Shown piece by piece: positions 54,366 to 64,000 of a stretch of 64,000 bases of DNA; position 1 is the first letter of the stretch, and each line of letters starts with the position of its first letter. The translations under genes and the position numbers were made by a program. Under the pieces are notes generated by a model. It made no database searches. It was given only the letters and a program-made list of their open reading frames with translations, and had not been told where the DNA came from. Source of the stretch: Chrysopilus asiliformis (taxonomy: Eukaryota > Arthropoda > Insecta > Diptera > Rhagionidae); assembly GCA_964034945.1 (NCBI GenBank), contig OZ035960.1, positions 63,479,470-63,543,469 on the forward strand. The letters run 5' to 3'.

Positions 54366-55557
54366 CTAGGGGCTGCGCCCCGAACCGCTTCGCGGTTCAT
54401 CCCCCTTCCACAGGTCGGCCTTCGGCCTCCCTGCCCCCGTCGGCCTACGGCCTCCACAACTACTCGGCCTTCGGCCTCGCCCCTCGCACTTGAATTGTTG
54501 GAATTTGATGTATGGAGATGTTACGTAAAATTATTTAAATATATTTCAGCTCTCGCCTTCTTCTTTACTCGGCCTTCGGCCTCGAGTCAAATGCATATAG
54601 TTAACCCAAAAAAGGGAAATTTTTTCAGAGACATTTTTCTTTGTGACCCAACGGTGTATTACAAAATCGTACTGTTTACTTACAATATATTCAATAACGG
54701 TAAAAGGTGGTTATCCACACGGCGAAAGACAATATTGTGGGAAATGTCGTTCTTTTTCATTCATGTCATACATTGAAGCACCAAATCCCTTTAGAATTGC
54801 AGAAGATAGCAGGTGAGGGCTATACATAACGATGGTATCTATACTGTTTTTCGCAGTATTATATTGTTTTTCAGACTCCAATACTGCATTACTGCTTTTT
54901 TCCCCAAAATACTGTATTTAAATACTCAGAAAACTTTAATTCTTTAACGTTTCGGAATTCAAATTTATTAATAGCAATGCAAAACGTCAGTGGCAACACA
55001 AAACAGCGGCAACACATGGCAAGTGTAAATACATTCAAACGACGAACAGCGAAGTATTGATGGCAACATGTCATATAGATTCGCTTCTTCCTTTCCCCAT
55101 CGATTACTATATATATAGATTCCTTTTTTTAATGAGTTTTTGGAGTAGCAGGTTACCCAATATAATAACGTTGTAGGAGGTAAAGTCATAAAGAAACAAA
55201 CATACAACATTTTTTATTAGAGTGAAATTTTGCAATAAGAATTTCAAAAGGTGTTCCAATTGAATTTTCATGTATTGAGTATTTATGTAGAATTGGATTC
55301 TAAACACTGTTTGTTCTAGGAGTTTTGCAATAAAGTGAACCGTTTTCGAGAAATTTGCAAATAACTTTTTGGATTGTATGGGAGAGGGGGGAAGCTTAAG
55401 GGGTAGGTGCACCAAACTTCACAGAAACACCATCTGTGCTAATCTAAAGTTTTCCTGAAAATTTGGTCAAAATCGGTTCAGCGGCTTAGAAGTCTATAAG
55501 CCACATACATACATACATACATACATACATACATACATCCATTTTTATATATATAGA
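54366..55557 (-). mobile_element. Non-autonomous Helitron, 1.2 kb
   Basis: On the minus strand: A|TCTATATATATAAAAATGG, a (TGTA)n microsatellite (55504-55537), TAAGCCGCTGAACCGATTTTG, and at the 3' end hairpins GAACCGCGAAGCGGTTC and GGGGCGCAGCCCC just before CTAG|T. These are the canonical Helitron ends. GGCCGAAGGCCGA-type palindromes repeat at 54410-54480 and 54565-54590. No gene is present. Confidence 0.85.
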
Positions 55558-56181
55558 TAAAAGTATGCATATTTTTTATATATCAATTTTATTTTTGATT
55601 GAACAACATTATTATAATTCAAAACCATCGGGAATCGCTTCTATCTTCAAATATTTGTAAATACAGAAAAAACAGTCAAAGAAAAAATAGAATTCGTTAA
55701 AATTTGAATTTTTGGTAAATTTCAGAAATTCAATTGCACCTTACAGAGAAATTCAATTTACCTTCTATTCAAAACTTCAGTGCCTATTTTTACCACGTCT
55801 CCAGATAGTATTCCATGTCTCCAGATGTTATTATATGTCTCGGATAACTAATTGCGTCCTCTTAAATAACAAAAGTGTTTTTACTATCGAAATACGGAAA
55901 AGTTATGCAAAACTTACTAGTCAAGATTCCCGCCGTTTTTTTAAATAAATGACAACTAGTAATACACTCACTAATACATTAAAAACCGTCCACTTACATT
56001 TTCGAATTCGGACGAAACGTCCACTTCGAAAGCACTTCGAAAGCCACCTGGCCACTCTCTTTATATGTAGGCTCACTAGTCTGTACTGACTACAAAAATG
56101 TCCCGTCAGTACAGACTTGTCAGTGCCAGTAAGCATTTACACGAGACTGTGTCAGCTCTACAGACGCGTGTAAAGGCTGTG

Positions 56182-56947
56182 TAAGTGTTGTAGCAAATAT
56201 TTTTATCAAGTGGAAAGATGGAAGATAACTGAAAACGTATTCGAAACGGAAAATGCAACCGAAAAATTAATAGTCTTTATATGAATGGACATTTGTTTTG
56301 TTTTAGCTTTGCCTTTATCAGTCGTGAACATTTTTCTGTCAAATCTGAATTAGGTCCAGCGCAACTGTGGCATTGTGTTATCACCGTGAAGGTTCATGTT
56401 TGTTTTGGGCTCAGGGGAGTGACGAAGCCCTTTTCAGATATATTGTCAACTCCTCCTGCTCTCTATTACAGAAATTGGATGGATCATAGGAACTTACAAA
56501 AAGTTTATATATTCACCATCTGAATTAATTCGGTTGTGCGAATTATTTTAGAAAGCTCCGGCTCGAGAATTTTTCTTCTGTACACACAAAGAAAGCATAG
56601 AGTATAAATGTGAAATCTGTATTACAAGCAGCAAATACAGCATAACAGCGGCAGTGAAAATTTAGATTTTGATTTTTAACAAAATAATTGAACACAAAAG
56701 CAGAAGCAGAATCTGCTTTCTGTCCCACAATGAAATTTGAATTCTGACGAAAATAGCAGAAACCTGTCAAAACGTTGTACGTATTTATATCCGCGGCATG
56801 ATTTGTCGTATAATATTGTGTTGTTTTTTAAGTATTCAATTATTGTTGTATATGTGAGGTGGCAACACCAGAGCTCACTGTGTTTTGAATAAAGAAAGCC
56901 AGAGCAGGCCGCAGCTTATCACGTGTTTTATTTATAAAACAATTATT
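56182..56947. other. Stretch with a block E fragment
   Basis: 56585-56700 matches part of block E (see 39455). Elsewhere no gene is recognised; AGCAGAAGCAGAATCTGC near 56699 resembles the CTTCTGCC repeats near 58735. Confidence 0.4.
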
Positions 56948-57218
56948 CACGGTATAATAACAAGAGGTAAGACATTGCGCATGTTTCATTCTCTCTCTTT
57001 CTTTCACAATGACGTCACGTGAATTACACTTTTGTAGCAGATACACAAGAAAACCTAGTGAAATTACTTCCCTAGCCAATAAAATAAGGTGTAAATGGTG
57101 TACTATTTGATTTTATAGCTGTGAAATAAAAACAAATGAAATAAAAACAATTTAATTAATTCAATTGCATGTTTTATTTAATTTTCTTTTGAGAGATTTT
57201 GTTTTCCCACATAGTTTT

Positions 57219-58424
57219 TCATTTTCCACTCTCATTCTGCATTAAATTTGAAACGATTTTCAGGTATCCCGGCCGAATATCAAGTTTTGCTGCCCAAGTC
57301 TTCAGCGTAGATACTGCTGGGAATGGAAAACCTATTTTCAGCAACATGTGATAAGCTTTCGGGCCATTGGAGTAGACTGAAATGCCTTTCGCTATATCGT
57401 CTGCAGTCCATTGGATCCTGCCATATCCCTTTTGCATTTTCTTTCTCTGATTTGCTGTGAACAATTTGGCGATTGCCTTGTTTTCCTGTTGTATCCTATA
57501 ATTTTCTTCCTTCAGTCTGGAGTTTTCCTCAGATGAAATTTTAAGCATATTTTTGAGTTCTTCCACGTCTTTATTAAGGGATGAACACTTTTGCTCACAG
57601 CATCTGAAAATATGTCACGTTACAATGCTATAAATGTATTATAATCAATTCAAAAATTACTTACTTCAATGGGTCAGTGTTACTTGATTTTTCTTCCTTT
57701 GTTGTTATTTGTGTAACAGCACTTACTACTAATCCACACCTGCCATGAATGCCGTCAGTGTCGCTGTCACGTCTGATGTTATGTCTAGTGAAGATTGAAA
57801 TGTCAGCTGTTACGACATAAAAGTCTAACATTTTTTGTTGACATCTTTGCTAACAGAAATCGTAACAGAAATGGAATTTAAGATGGCGGATTCTAATTTT
57901 TCACGTGCAGAGTGGCTCCGTGTTATAAACGAATACTGTTTAAAAGTAATTTTTACAAAGAAATGATTTGAAAAATGCATCGTGGGGGCAGCAGGAGGCC
58001 GAATTTCATTTTAGTGCGGAGATTTTAAAGAAAAAAGTGAAATCACAGATCGTCATATTTACTACTCTGAGTTGTTTATTGCTCAACGCATTTCTGGAAC
58101 TGAAATGTCATGCCAGAATCAGCAGCCCACCTACGTCACAACAGACTTTTCTAATGACATTTCTGCTAACATTTATGTCAGAGTTTCTTTAATAATTTAG
58201 TAGCTTGTGCTTCAAATTTTGTGCGTAGTGGTCTTCAGTGAAATGTCTTGAACACATGTATGCCGTACTGGGATTTATTTTATCTTTTCTGCCACATCGA
58301 TCCACACTTTGGCTACTTTTGGGTCTTTCGGAAATCTAAAAAGTTTCACTTGACTGATTTCTACGTTTTTTTTTCTATGCTTGTTATTGTCTGTGCCACA
58401 ACCAGACACCGAACAAATAGCCAT
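57219..58424 (-). pseudogene. P-element-type transposase with THAP domain, truncated
   Basis: From ATG 58424 the minus strand reads MAICSVSGCGTDN, VKLFRFPKDPKVAKVWIDVA and, after a one-base shift, YMCSRHFTEDHYAQN: a THAP zinc finger (C-x4-C, then C-x2-H) that binds DNA. Unit D interrupts at 57728-58165. The next exon ends STDPLK at a GTAAGT donor; a 61 nt intron (57664-57604, ending TTTTCAG) leads to CCEQKCSSLNKDVEELKNML, a coiled-coil-like stretch and GISVYSNGPKAYHMLLKIGF PFPAVSTLKTWA, the P-type helix-turn-helix. It stops at MQNESGK, so the GTP-binding and catalytic regions are missing. Confidence 0.85.
57728..58165 (+). repeat. Unit D, copy inside the P-like element
   Basis: 438 bp from ACTAATCCACACCTGCCATG to TTCTAATGACATTTCTG, differing from 45638-46075 at only a few sites (for example GCTGTCACGTCTGATG versus GCTGTTACGTCTAATG). 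It breaks the P-like coding region. No TSD is evident. Confidence 0.85.
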
Positions 58425-58607
58425 ATCGTTTTTTTTATATCAAGTCAAGTTTTAAAACACAAATATTAAAAAAACACCGAACTTCGTCCGAACAACAAAA
58501 AATATCCATACAAAATGGCCCAGCTGTCAAAAATGTGTAATTCACGTGACGCAGTAGAATACCATTTTGGACACTCGGAAGATATTACCTTCTATTTGTA
58601 TACCGTG

Positions 58608-59031
58608 ACAATTATTTCTCCTCCATTTCAAGTATTACAAATATTTACTTCCGTCCATATATGCAAAAAATATCAACAACGTTTTGTGAGGTTAAATTGA
58701 AAGCAGAAATTTAGAGATTAGAGCTAAAGTGAGTTTCTGCTTCTGCCGCTGCCTCTGCTGCTGCTTTATTGGAGCTCATCACATAAGACGCTATGTGTTC
58801 TAAAGTTCTGCTTCTGCCTCTGCTGCTGCCTTTGGCCAATTGGAGTTCTCGCTTTAGGAAATGACTACGGCTGTCGCCCTGCCGCTTGGGCCGCGCCGCG
58901 TAGCGCTTTGTTGTGTGCCAATTTTCAATACATGTGCCCATTTTCAATCGCGCCGCGACGTTCTCATTATGGTTGCACCGAATCTTGTGATGGGAATGAG
59001 TCATAAGTCGTGTTCACCAGTAACCGCGAAA
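58608..59031 (+). promoter_or_regulatory. Likely promoter and 5' region of the RSU1-type gene
   Basis: It contains CTTCTGCC/GCTGCCTCTGCTGCTG repeats at 58735-58835 and a CpG-rich patch CGCTTGGGCCGCGCCGCGTA at 58883-58902, directly upstream of the start codon. No TATA box is obvious. The role is inferred from position. Confidence 0.4.
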
Positions 59032-59137
59032 ATGTCTAAAGCAAAGAAGATTTTAGAAGAGGTTCGCCAAAATCAAAATCGAGAGTTAGATTTAGCAGAA
59101 AAAGGAATTACTACTCTAGAAGAATTTCCTGGATTGT
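59032..59137 (+). CDS. Rsu1: Ras suppressor protein 1 homologue, first coding exon
   Basis: ATG at 59032 gives MSKAKKILEEVRQNQNRELD, then LAEKGITTLEEFPGL, and the exon ends in phase 1 at a consensus donor T|GTAAGT (59138). It lines up residue by residue with the N-terminus of RSU1/icarus, a leucine-rich-repeat protein of the integrin-ILK-PINCH-parvin adhesion complex, including the DLAEKGI start of the first repeat. The frame is open upstream to an ATG at 58861, but MSKA matches the family start. The remaining exons must lie to the right of the window; 59138-64000 would be intron 1. A stray duplicated exon cannot be excluded. Confidence 0.75.
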
Positions 59138-59437
59138 GTAAGTGCTTTCTTAATTTATGCGAATTAACATGTAGGATAATCTATTAAGACAGAAATGTGA
59201 AATTGCTTTTACTACCTTGCATTTCGCTAGATACGAAGATTTCTTGTTTTTTTTTGCCCACATAAGGCTCGTTTACATCGAGCTAACTTGGCGCTGTCAA
59301 TGTGACGGTGCTACACCGGAAGTGCATATTACGTGGACTGTCATTTTTTTTGCATTTTTTTGCACAATTTTTAGCATGAAACAGTATAAGAAAATGAAAT
59401 AAAATCCACAGGGGCAAGAGGTAAGTTTAAAGTAAAA
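59138..59437. other. Start of the presumed intron, non-coding
   Basis: No repeat or exon was recognised before block E. GGGGCAAGAGGTAAGT near 59412 resembles a splice donor but has no coding context. Confidence 0.35.
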
Positions 59438-59510
59438 AAGCAGGTGTCTGTCTCGTAGAGACGACCAGAAGACGTGTATCCGCTGACAACGATCGCCAAT
59501 AGATATTTAA

Positions 59511-60652
59511 CAGGGGCGTGGCGTGAGTTTTGAAGCTAGGGATGCAAATTTGAATTTTTTGGAATTTAATTGCCAACTTAAGGTTTTTATGTTATTAATA
59601 AAGGTATTTTTTATGTTGTGAAAAAATGCATCTCTCGTTAGCTACTTATATGAATGAAAATAAAATAATAAAAAGTTTAAAACTTTAAAATAACTTGTAC
59701 TTTATGATTATGAAAAATTCATCCGATCTTTGATCCCCAGACTACGAAATTATATGTTTGTTTTTAATTCGAGACATACTCGTATATCCGAATCGAGAGA
59801 AAAAGTAAATTAATGATCTTTTTGTATAAAAAATACTGTTTTAAAATGAAATATTTACGATTGTCCGCATAAACCCGGATACACCAAGATCGTTCTTAAC
59901 TCAGAATTGTTAATTCTGAAAAGAATTAAACAGCTTTATGAAAATTATTTAAATCGCTGTAACTTATAGATTGCCAAACGTTGTTATCCTTCGAAAAAAG
60001 AGAAATGATCGCCCAAAAGAAATTTTTATTTTTGGAATGGTTTTTTTAAACGCGAAAACCGCGTATTTTTTCTTCAAAAAGGTATGAATATTAGATATAG
60101 AATTACTCAAAACAAAATCATCTAAATGTCCTCCGAAAAAAACTTTTTAAATACGGATCTTAGTTTTTTAGTTATTTAAATAAAAGCGCAAATTATTTGA
60201 CTTCTGCTGAGGTGGAAGCAATTTTTATTTTGCATCCACATTTTCTCTTTTCTCCAGTCGTTAACATAGGTTTTCATCTCTTAAAATTTAGTTTCATCTC
60301 TCTTCGTACAAAACTCATAGATGCAACAATAATTTCTGCTTCCACACAGTTTCAAAGGCAAGTTAAGAAATTCTCTCTTTTTTTAAAGGCATTCGCCCCT
60401 ATATCACGACTGTATGATAAAATGTATTTTGTGCCGTACTGAAGCTACAAACGTCACAAAACAGTAACTCTAATTTGTATTGAAGCTACAAAGGGCACAA
60501 AACAGTAACTCTAACAATAAACTCAAACTTAATTATGATCGAATTTTGAAAAAAAAAAAAATGTTTCAACTTAAAAACTCAGTTACCAATATTTTTATGA
60601 GATTTGTAAGGGATGCAATGCATCCCTTGCATCCAATGACGCCACGCCCCTG
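59511..60652. mobile_element. hAT-type element, 1.14 kb
   Basis: TSD ATATTTAA at 59503-59510 and 60653-60660; the empty site CAATAGATATTTAAGTAAG is preserved near 39523. The tips are CAGGGGCGTGGCGTGAG and, reversed, CAGGGGCGTGGCGTCATT. The interior is non-coding apart from a Tyr-poor 81-codon frame of no recognised family. Confidence 0.93.
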
Positions 60653-60708
60653 ATATTTAAGTAAGAAATTTTAGTGAAAAGGAAATTAAGGAAACAATTT
60701 TTTTTTAA

Positions 60709-60955
60709 AAACATAACAAAAGCTGTAATTGCCAATCTGGCAATTATTGAAAATCCGTATGGTGATTTAAGTGAACGGCGAACAGTTGTATCCAAATTCC
60801 ACTTTGAAGTCAAACTTTCTAATTAGATTTTTTTTAAATTTGTTCCAATCGGATTTTGATGTATGGGAGTTTTATGTAGAATCATATCCTAAATAACTTT
60901 TGTTCTTGGACTTTTTTGATAATTTTGAGATATTCGGTTTCACCATACGGCTATA
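60709..60955 (-). mobile_element. INE-1/HINE-like element, internally deleted
   Basis: Same copy as 39577-39831, with a further small deletion (GATAATTTTGAGATATTCGG). Confidence 0.85.
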
Positions 60956-61056
60956 ATAATTTTATTTATAATTGGTTTATGATAAGAGAAGTATGAAATA
61001 AATATCATACATACAGTGTTCAAAACGCTCCCATTTCTAGTCTTTCGTTCAATTTA

Positions 61057-61516
61057 CCCAGTGAACAAAAAATGTTTTATTAAGGCATTATAAAGGCATT
61101 ATCTTAATGCATTATCTTTACCTTATTGTTGCCTTATTTTTGTATAGGCCATTTCCGCGTATATAAGGCCTTACAACTAAGGCAACATTAATAGTAGATG
61201 TTTTTTCCCCGGTGATGGCGCTGATTGCTTAGATGGTAAAAATTTCTTTATTAAAACGGTCTTTAAGCCTTAATCTATTACTTTTTCTATAAAAATATTT
61301 ACCGAGTCGTTTAAATTCTCCTGATAGCCAACACAAAACTTCAACAAAAAATAACTTTTGTTACATAACTTTTAGTTCACTTTTCCAACACACGCATAAA
61401 AGGCGCGTTTTTCCTGAGATGAACTTCCATCTCATTTTAATTTGGAGGCTTTTATATTATTTGTCTCATGTCTTAAAGACACCTTAGCGATAATGCCTTA
61501 ATAATTTTTCACTGGG
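61057..61516. mobile_element. TIR MITE, 460 bp
   Basis: TA borders both ends. The tips are CCCAGTGAACAAAAAATG and, reversed, CCCAGTGAAAAATTATTAAGG; ATTAAGGCATTAT motifs recur. It is absent from block E copy 1. Confidence 0.85.
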
Positions 61517-61650
61517 TAGTTATATATATAATCAGTAATGACGAAGGTTTTACATAAATTTACTACTATTTCATAGATTCTACTACTATTTTTCGGCCGA
61601 TTTACTACGATTTCGAAAATCAAAAGTCACAACCCTGAACAGAACTTTAA

Positions 61651-61901
61651 AGCTCGATCCAGACTACACGATGTACGGGGTACGAGGTTGGCACGTACCC
61701 CAAACATCGAGTGTTTGGATGGGAAATTTGCACATGGTTTCACCTAGTGAGTAAAATCAGAAGCGGTTTGATTATCCTCGTACGTGGTAACCGCGTACAC
61801 GGATGAGCAAAACCCTGTGCAGTGTGGATGCAGTTCCATGTACGAGGAAACCAAAAACCTCGTATCTCGTACCCCGTACATCGTGTAGTCTGGATGGAGC
61901 T
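61651..61901. mobile_element. Harbinger-type MITE, 251 bp
   Basis: TAA lies on both sides. The tips are AGCTCGATCCAGACTACACG and, reversed, AGCTCCATCCAGACTACACG, continuing ATGTACGGGGTACGAG. It is absent from block E copy 1. Confidence 0.9.
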
Positions 61902-62540
61902 TAATGCTGGGAGCGAAATATCGTTCTCTCAGTAGTAAAATACATACTTATATGTGTGTGTGCATCATACCCAACAGCCATCGCTCGAGGCTTTCATTCA
62001 TTTTTATTTTTACCCACAAACCGCTTTGAACAAGAAGCGAAAACTTAAATAGAAATCATTTTCGTTCCCAAGAACAAGAGTCGGAAACCACAGCAAACGC
62101 TTTTGCTGTTAAGAGCAACACTATTAACAGCGAAAAGAACGAAATAACATGACATTCAATACATCAGATTCAATACACACAAAAAACAAGCATAAAAAAG
62201 AGTATAAATGTGAAATCTGTACTACAAGCAGCAAACACAGCATAACAGCGGCAGTGAAGATTTAGATTTTGATTCTTAAAAAGATAATTGAACATAGTTT
62301 AACATAACAAAATACCCTAAACAATGCTTTAATGTAGGCCGGATCTCATAACACAGTTTCTGTTCGGATGTCACCACAAACTATCGAGTTTCATCGATTG
62401 CAAATTTGTTATCATGGCAGCAAGCCGATTTTCTAATTTGTACCCCCATAACCAAAATCCAAGACGTATCCACGTCAAAATTGAACAGACAAATAAGTTA
62501 ATTTTGCAACTATATGTCAGCGCCAAGAGTTAGCAGTGCC

Positions 62541-63685
62541 CACAGAACTATATACATAGAACGCACATGGCTATATAAAGCCTAGCATTAAAAGTGAGTC
62601 AAGAATTATTGCTTTCTCTGTCCGGCTATATTTCGTTTCAATGACATTTCATGTGCCTTTCATTCACTGAACTGAAATTGAAATGTATAGCTACCTAAGG
62701 CGCTAAGATTTGAATTTTTTCCGGCGATAAATCCAAAATTTCCATCGCATTAGAAATTTTTGTTGTTTTAATTCTATATATTCATTGAGAGTTAGAATTT
62801 TTGTACCCCCTTTTTGACCGACTTCCACTCAAGTGATTTTGTTACCAAGATGTGGACAAACACAAAACTTAATCAAATTAATATACTGAATATTTTTTCT
62901 TCTCAGTTCATTCTTGTGCCCAATTTCTCCTAAAAATGTTTACTCAAGGATTTCTTTTAATCTTAGCAACCCAGTCATATCAAAATCAAATGAACTAATG
63001 TAAAAAAAATGACAAAGTTAAATAGCCGAAACCGTCCTTCGTGTCAAAATTAGTTTATATTTGATTGAATAAAATGTCTGCGTGATTACTTTAAATAAAC
63101 ATTCTACACAAATATTTATTCCCATTAATTCAGTAATAAAGTCATATTTAAATTTCGCAGCAATTTGCTGAAATTTCCAATAATTAAATTGAAAAATTTG
63201 ATTCAATTCTATGGTGTCCAACATCAGCTTAATTTTGCCCAACCCCTTAATTTTGAAATATGTGGAAATAATAAAAAAACGAATCACTGAAACATTGCCA
63301 CCACATCTTCTTCAGTATTTCCACAACTTTCGACAATACATTTTGATAAGCCTTTCTTAGGCCGTGGCATGATGACGCGACAGAATTTAATTCACACAAA
63401 TAAATTTTATAATCACTTTTAATAGTGACTGCAAACTATTTTGAATTTAATTTCAAAACGAAATCGAATCATGTTCTGTCATGATTACAGTTCAATTAAC
63501 TTAGGTTATGAAAACCGTCAAATTATATGACAGTTCGAGTAACTTATTTACATTGGAAAAGTGACAACTACTCAGATTTTATATATATTTGTCTCCCTTT
63601 GGCCCAATTTTTTTACCCCACTGAACTGCTAAAAAATGACTTATAAGAGATAGAAGATTGAGCGTTCTATGTATATAGTTCTATG
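62541..63685 (-). mobile_element. Second P-like (THAP) element, 1.15 kb
   Basis: An 8 bp TSD, GCAGTGCC, lies at 62533-62540 and 63686-63693. The tips are CACAGAACTATATACATAGA and, reversed, CATAGAACTATATACATAGA. CA...TG ends, an 8 bp TSD and a THAP-like start (63288-63370) point to the P superfamily; hAT is the alternative. Confidence 0.75.
63288..63370 (-). pseudogene. THAP-like zinc-finger start
   Basis: ATG at 63370 reads MPRPKKGLSKCIVESCGNTE then EDVVAMFQ before a stop. Read on in other frames, FPHISKLRGWAKL (about 63255-63220) would supply the FP and W positions of a THAP finger. The C-x4-C pair is clear but the later C-x2-H pair was not found. An 89-codon frame (63018-63287) overlaps but is unrecognised. 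Confidence 0.45.
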
Positions 63686-63693
63686 GCAGTGCC

Positions 63694-63924
63694 GAAATAG
63701 CGCTGCAAACCTGACCGGGATTGCTGAAGTTTTTTTTATACAAGTGCTATATTGAAAAAACGCATTTATACAAGTGCTATATTGAAAAAACCAGCGGTCT
63801 AACAATGAACGGAACCATCACGCATCCAAATGTCACGAGTTTATTTCACAGAAATGCTTTTGAGTGAGCACAGTGAACGCAACCATCGACGCAAAAGTTG
63901 CCAAACTGAACTTCAACGTAATTA
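63694..63924. other. Short stretch with a 31 bp tandem duplication
   Basis: TATACAAGTGCTATATTGAA occurs twice in tandem at 63737-63791. No gene is seen. Confidence 0.5.
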
Positions 63925-64000
63925 CCCGGCCTTTACACGTGACTGTAAAGTCTGTCAGTAGCACAGACTTCAAATGTCAAATTACTGACAACGAATTAAA
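63925..64000 (+). mobile_element. Harbinger-type MITE, left end only
   Basis: CCCGGCCTTTACACGTGACT after TTA, then TGTCAGTAGCACAGACTTCA; it matches 34055 and 52347 and runs off the window. Confidence 0.85.

Larger units (their letters stand above)
56948..58607 (-). mobile_element. P-like element, 1.66 kb
   Basis: ACAATTATT lies on both sides (8-9 bp TSD). The tips are CACGGTATAATAACAAGAGG and, reversed, CACGGTATACAAATAGAAGG. Subterminal inverted copies of GTCACGTGAATTACAC lie at about 57014 and 58540. It carries THAP and helix-turn-helix exons on the minus strand and is split by unit D at 57728-58165. Terminal CA, 8-9 bp TSD and subterminal repeats all fit the P superfamily. Confidence 0.88.
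59438..62483 (+). repeat. Repeat block E, copy 2, with three insertions
   Basis: Direct-orientation match to 39455-40644 from GTGTCTGTCTCGTAGAGACG to CCAAGACGTATCCACGTCAAAA. Comparison shows clean insertions at 59511-60652, 61057-61516 and 61651-61901; copy 1 supplies the empty sites. Confidence 0.88.

Noticed and set aside
58861..59031. Upstream in-frame ATG extending the RSU1-type protein by 57 residues
   Set aside because: The added residues are Cys/Arg-rich with no family match, whereas the start at 59032 aligns with the known RSU1 N-terminus.
59511..60652. Block E copy 2 as a separate gene-bearing region
   Set aside because: The extra DNA has hAT tips and an exact TSD, and the other copy of E shows the empty site. 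The 81-codon frame inside has no recognisable domain.

Overview
The window is insect nuclear DNA. It is AT-rich, has no compact gene order, and is built almost entirely of transposable elements inserted into one another. The host-type signals are two. One is the first coding exon of a Ras suppressor 1 (RSU1/icarus) homologue at 59032-59137. The other is a broken, intron-containing ribosomal protein S5 segment at 53617-54330. INE-1-like interspersed elements, a mariner, a Penelope-like element, a P-like element with a THAP domain and a short-LTR Ty3/gypsy element suit an insect, perhaps a dipteran. The order is inference and the species is not identifiable.

Layout. 1-13.8 kb: Helitron helicase fragments at both ends of a 9 kb stretch, a pogo/jerky-type transposase fragment split by a 2.7 kb element with ~560 bp terminal inverted repeats (TIRs), a pogo-like element (6327-8899), a Tc1 remnant, several INE-1-like copies and a Harbinger element. 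14-19.6 kb: a 4.7 kb hAT element with perfect 8 bp target-site duplications (TSDs) and an uninterrupted 626-residue transposase. It sits inside a small TIR element together with an INE-1-like copy. 19.8-21.4 kb: a mariner pseudogene split by an element carrying a Myb/SANT-like reading frame. 22.2-27.6 kb: a Harbinger-type element containing a Ty3/gypsy retrotransposon (TSD TTATC), whose gag contains a hAT MITE (TSD CTACCCGG). 27.65-33.5 kb: a hAT shell holding a LINE fragment, Penelope-like pieces and two copies of a foldback plus 122 bp satellite module. 33.6-38.6 kb: Harbinger, Tigger-like, piggyBac-like, Mutator-like and INE-1-like elements, several nested.

39.2-47.6 kb: a ~440 bp repeat (unit D) split by a hAT shell (TSD CGTAGGTG). 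That shell contains repeat block E, a canonical Helitron filled with a 163 bp satellite, an INE-1-like palindrome and a second copy of unit D. 48.3-52.3 kb: more TIR elements and a deleted P-like element. 52.3-56.2 kb: a Harbinger-type shell around another TIR element that carries the RpS5 segment and a second Helitron. 56.9-58.6 kb: a P-like element with THAP and P-type helix-turn-helix exons, itself interrupted by unit D. From 59.1 kb to the right edge the DNA looks like intron 1 of the RSU1 gene, filled by block E (with three clean insertions relative to its first copy) and a second THAP-type element.

Most calls rest on matching terminal repeats, target-site duplications, empty-site comparisons between paralogous copies inside the window, and recognisable protein motifs. 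Only the hAT transposase looks like an intact protein gene. No CRISPR array, rRNA gene or bacterial operon was seen.
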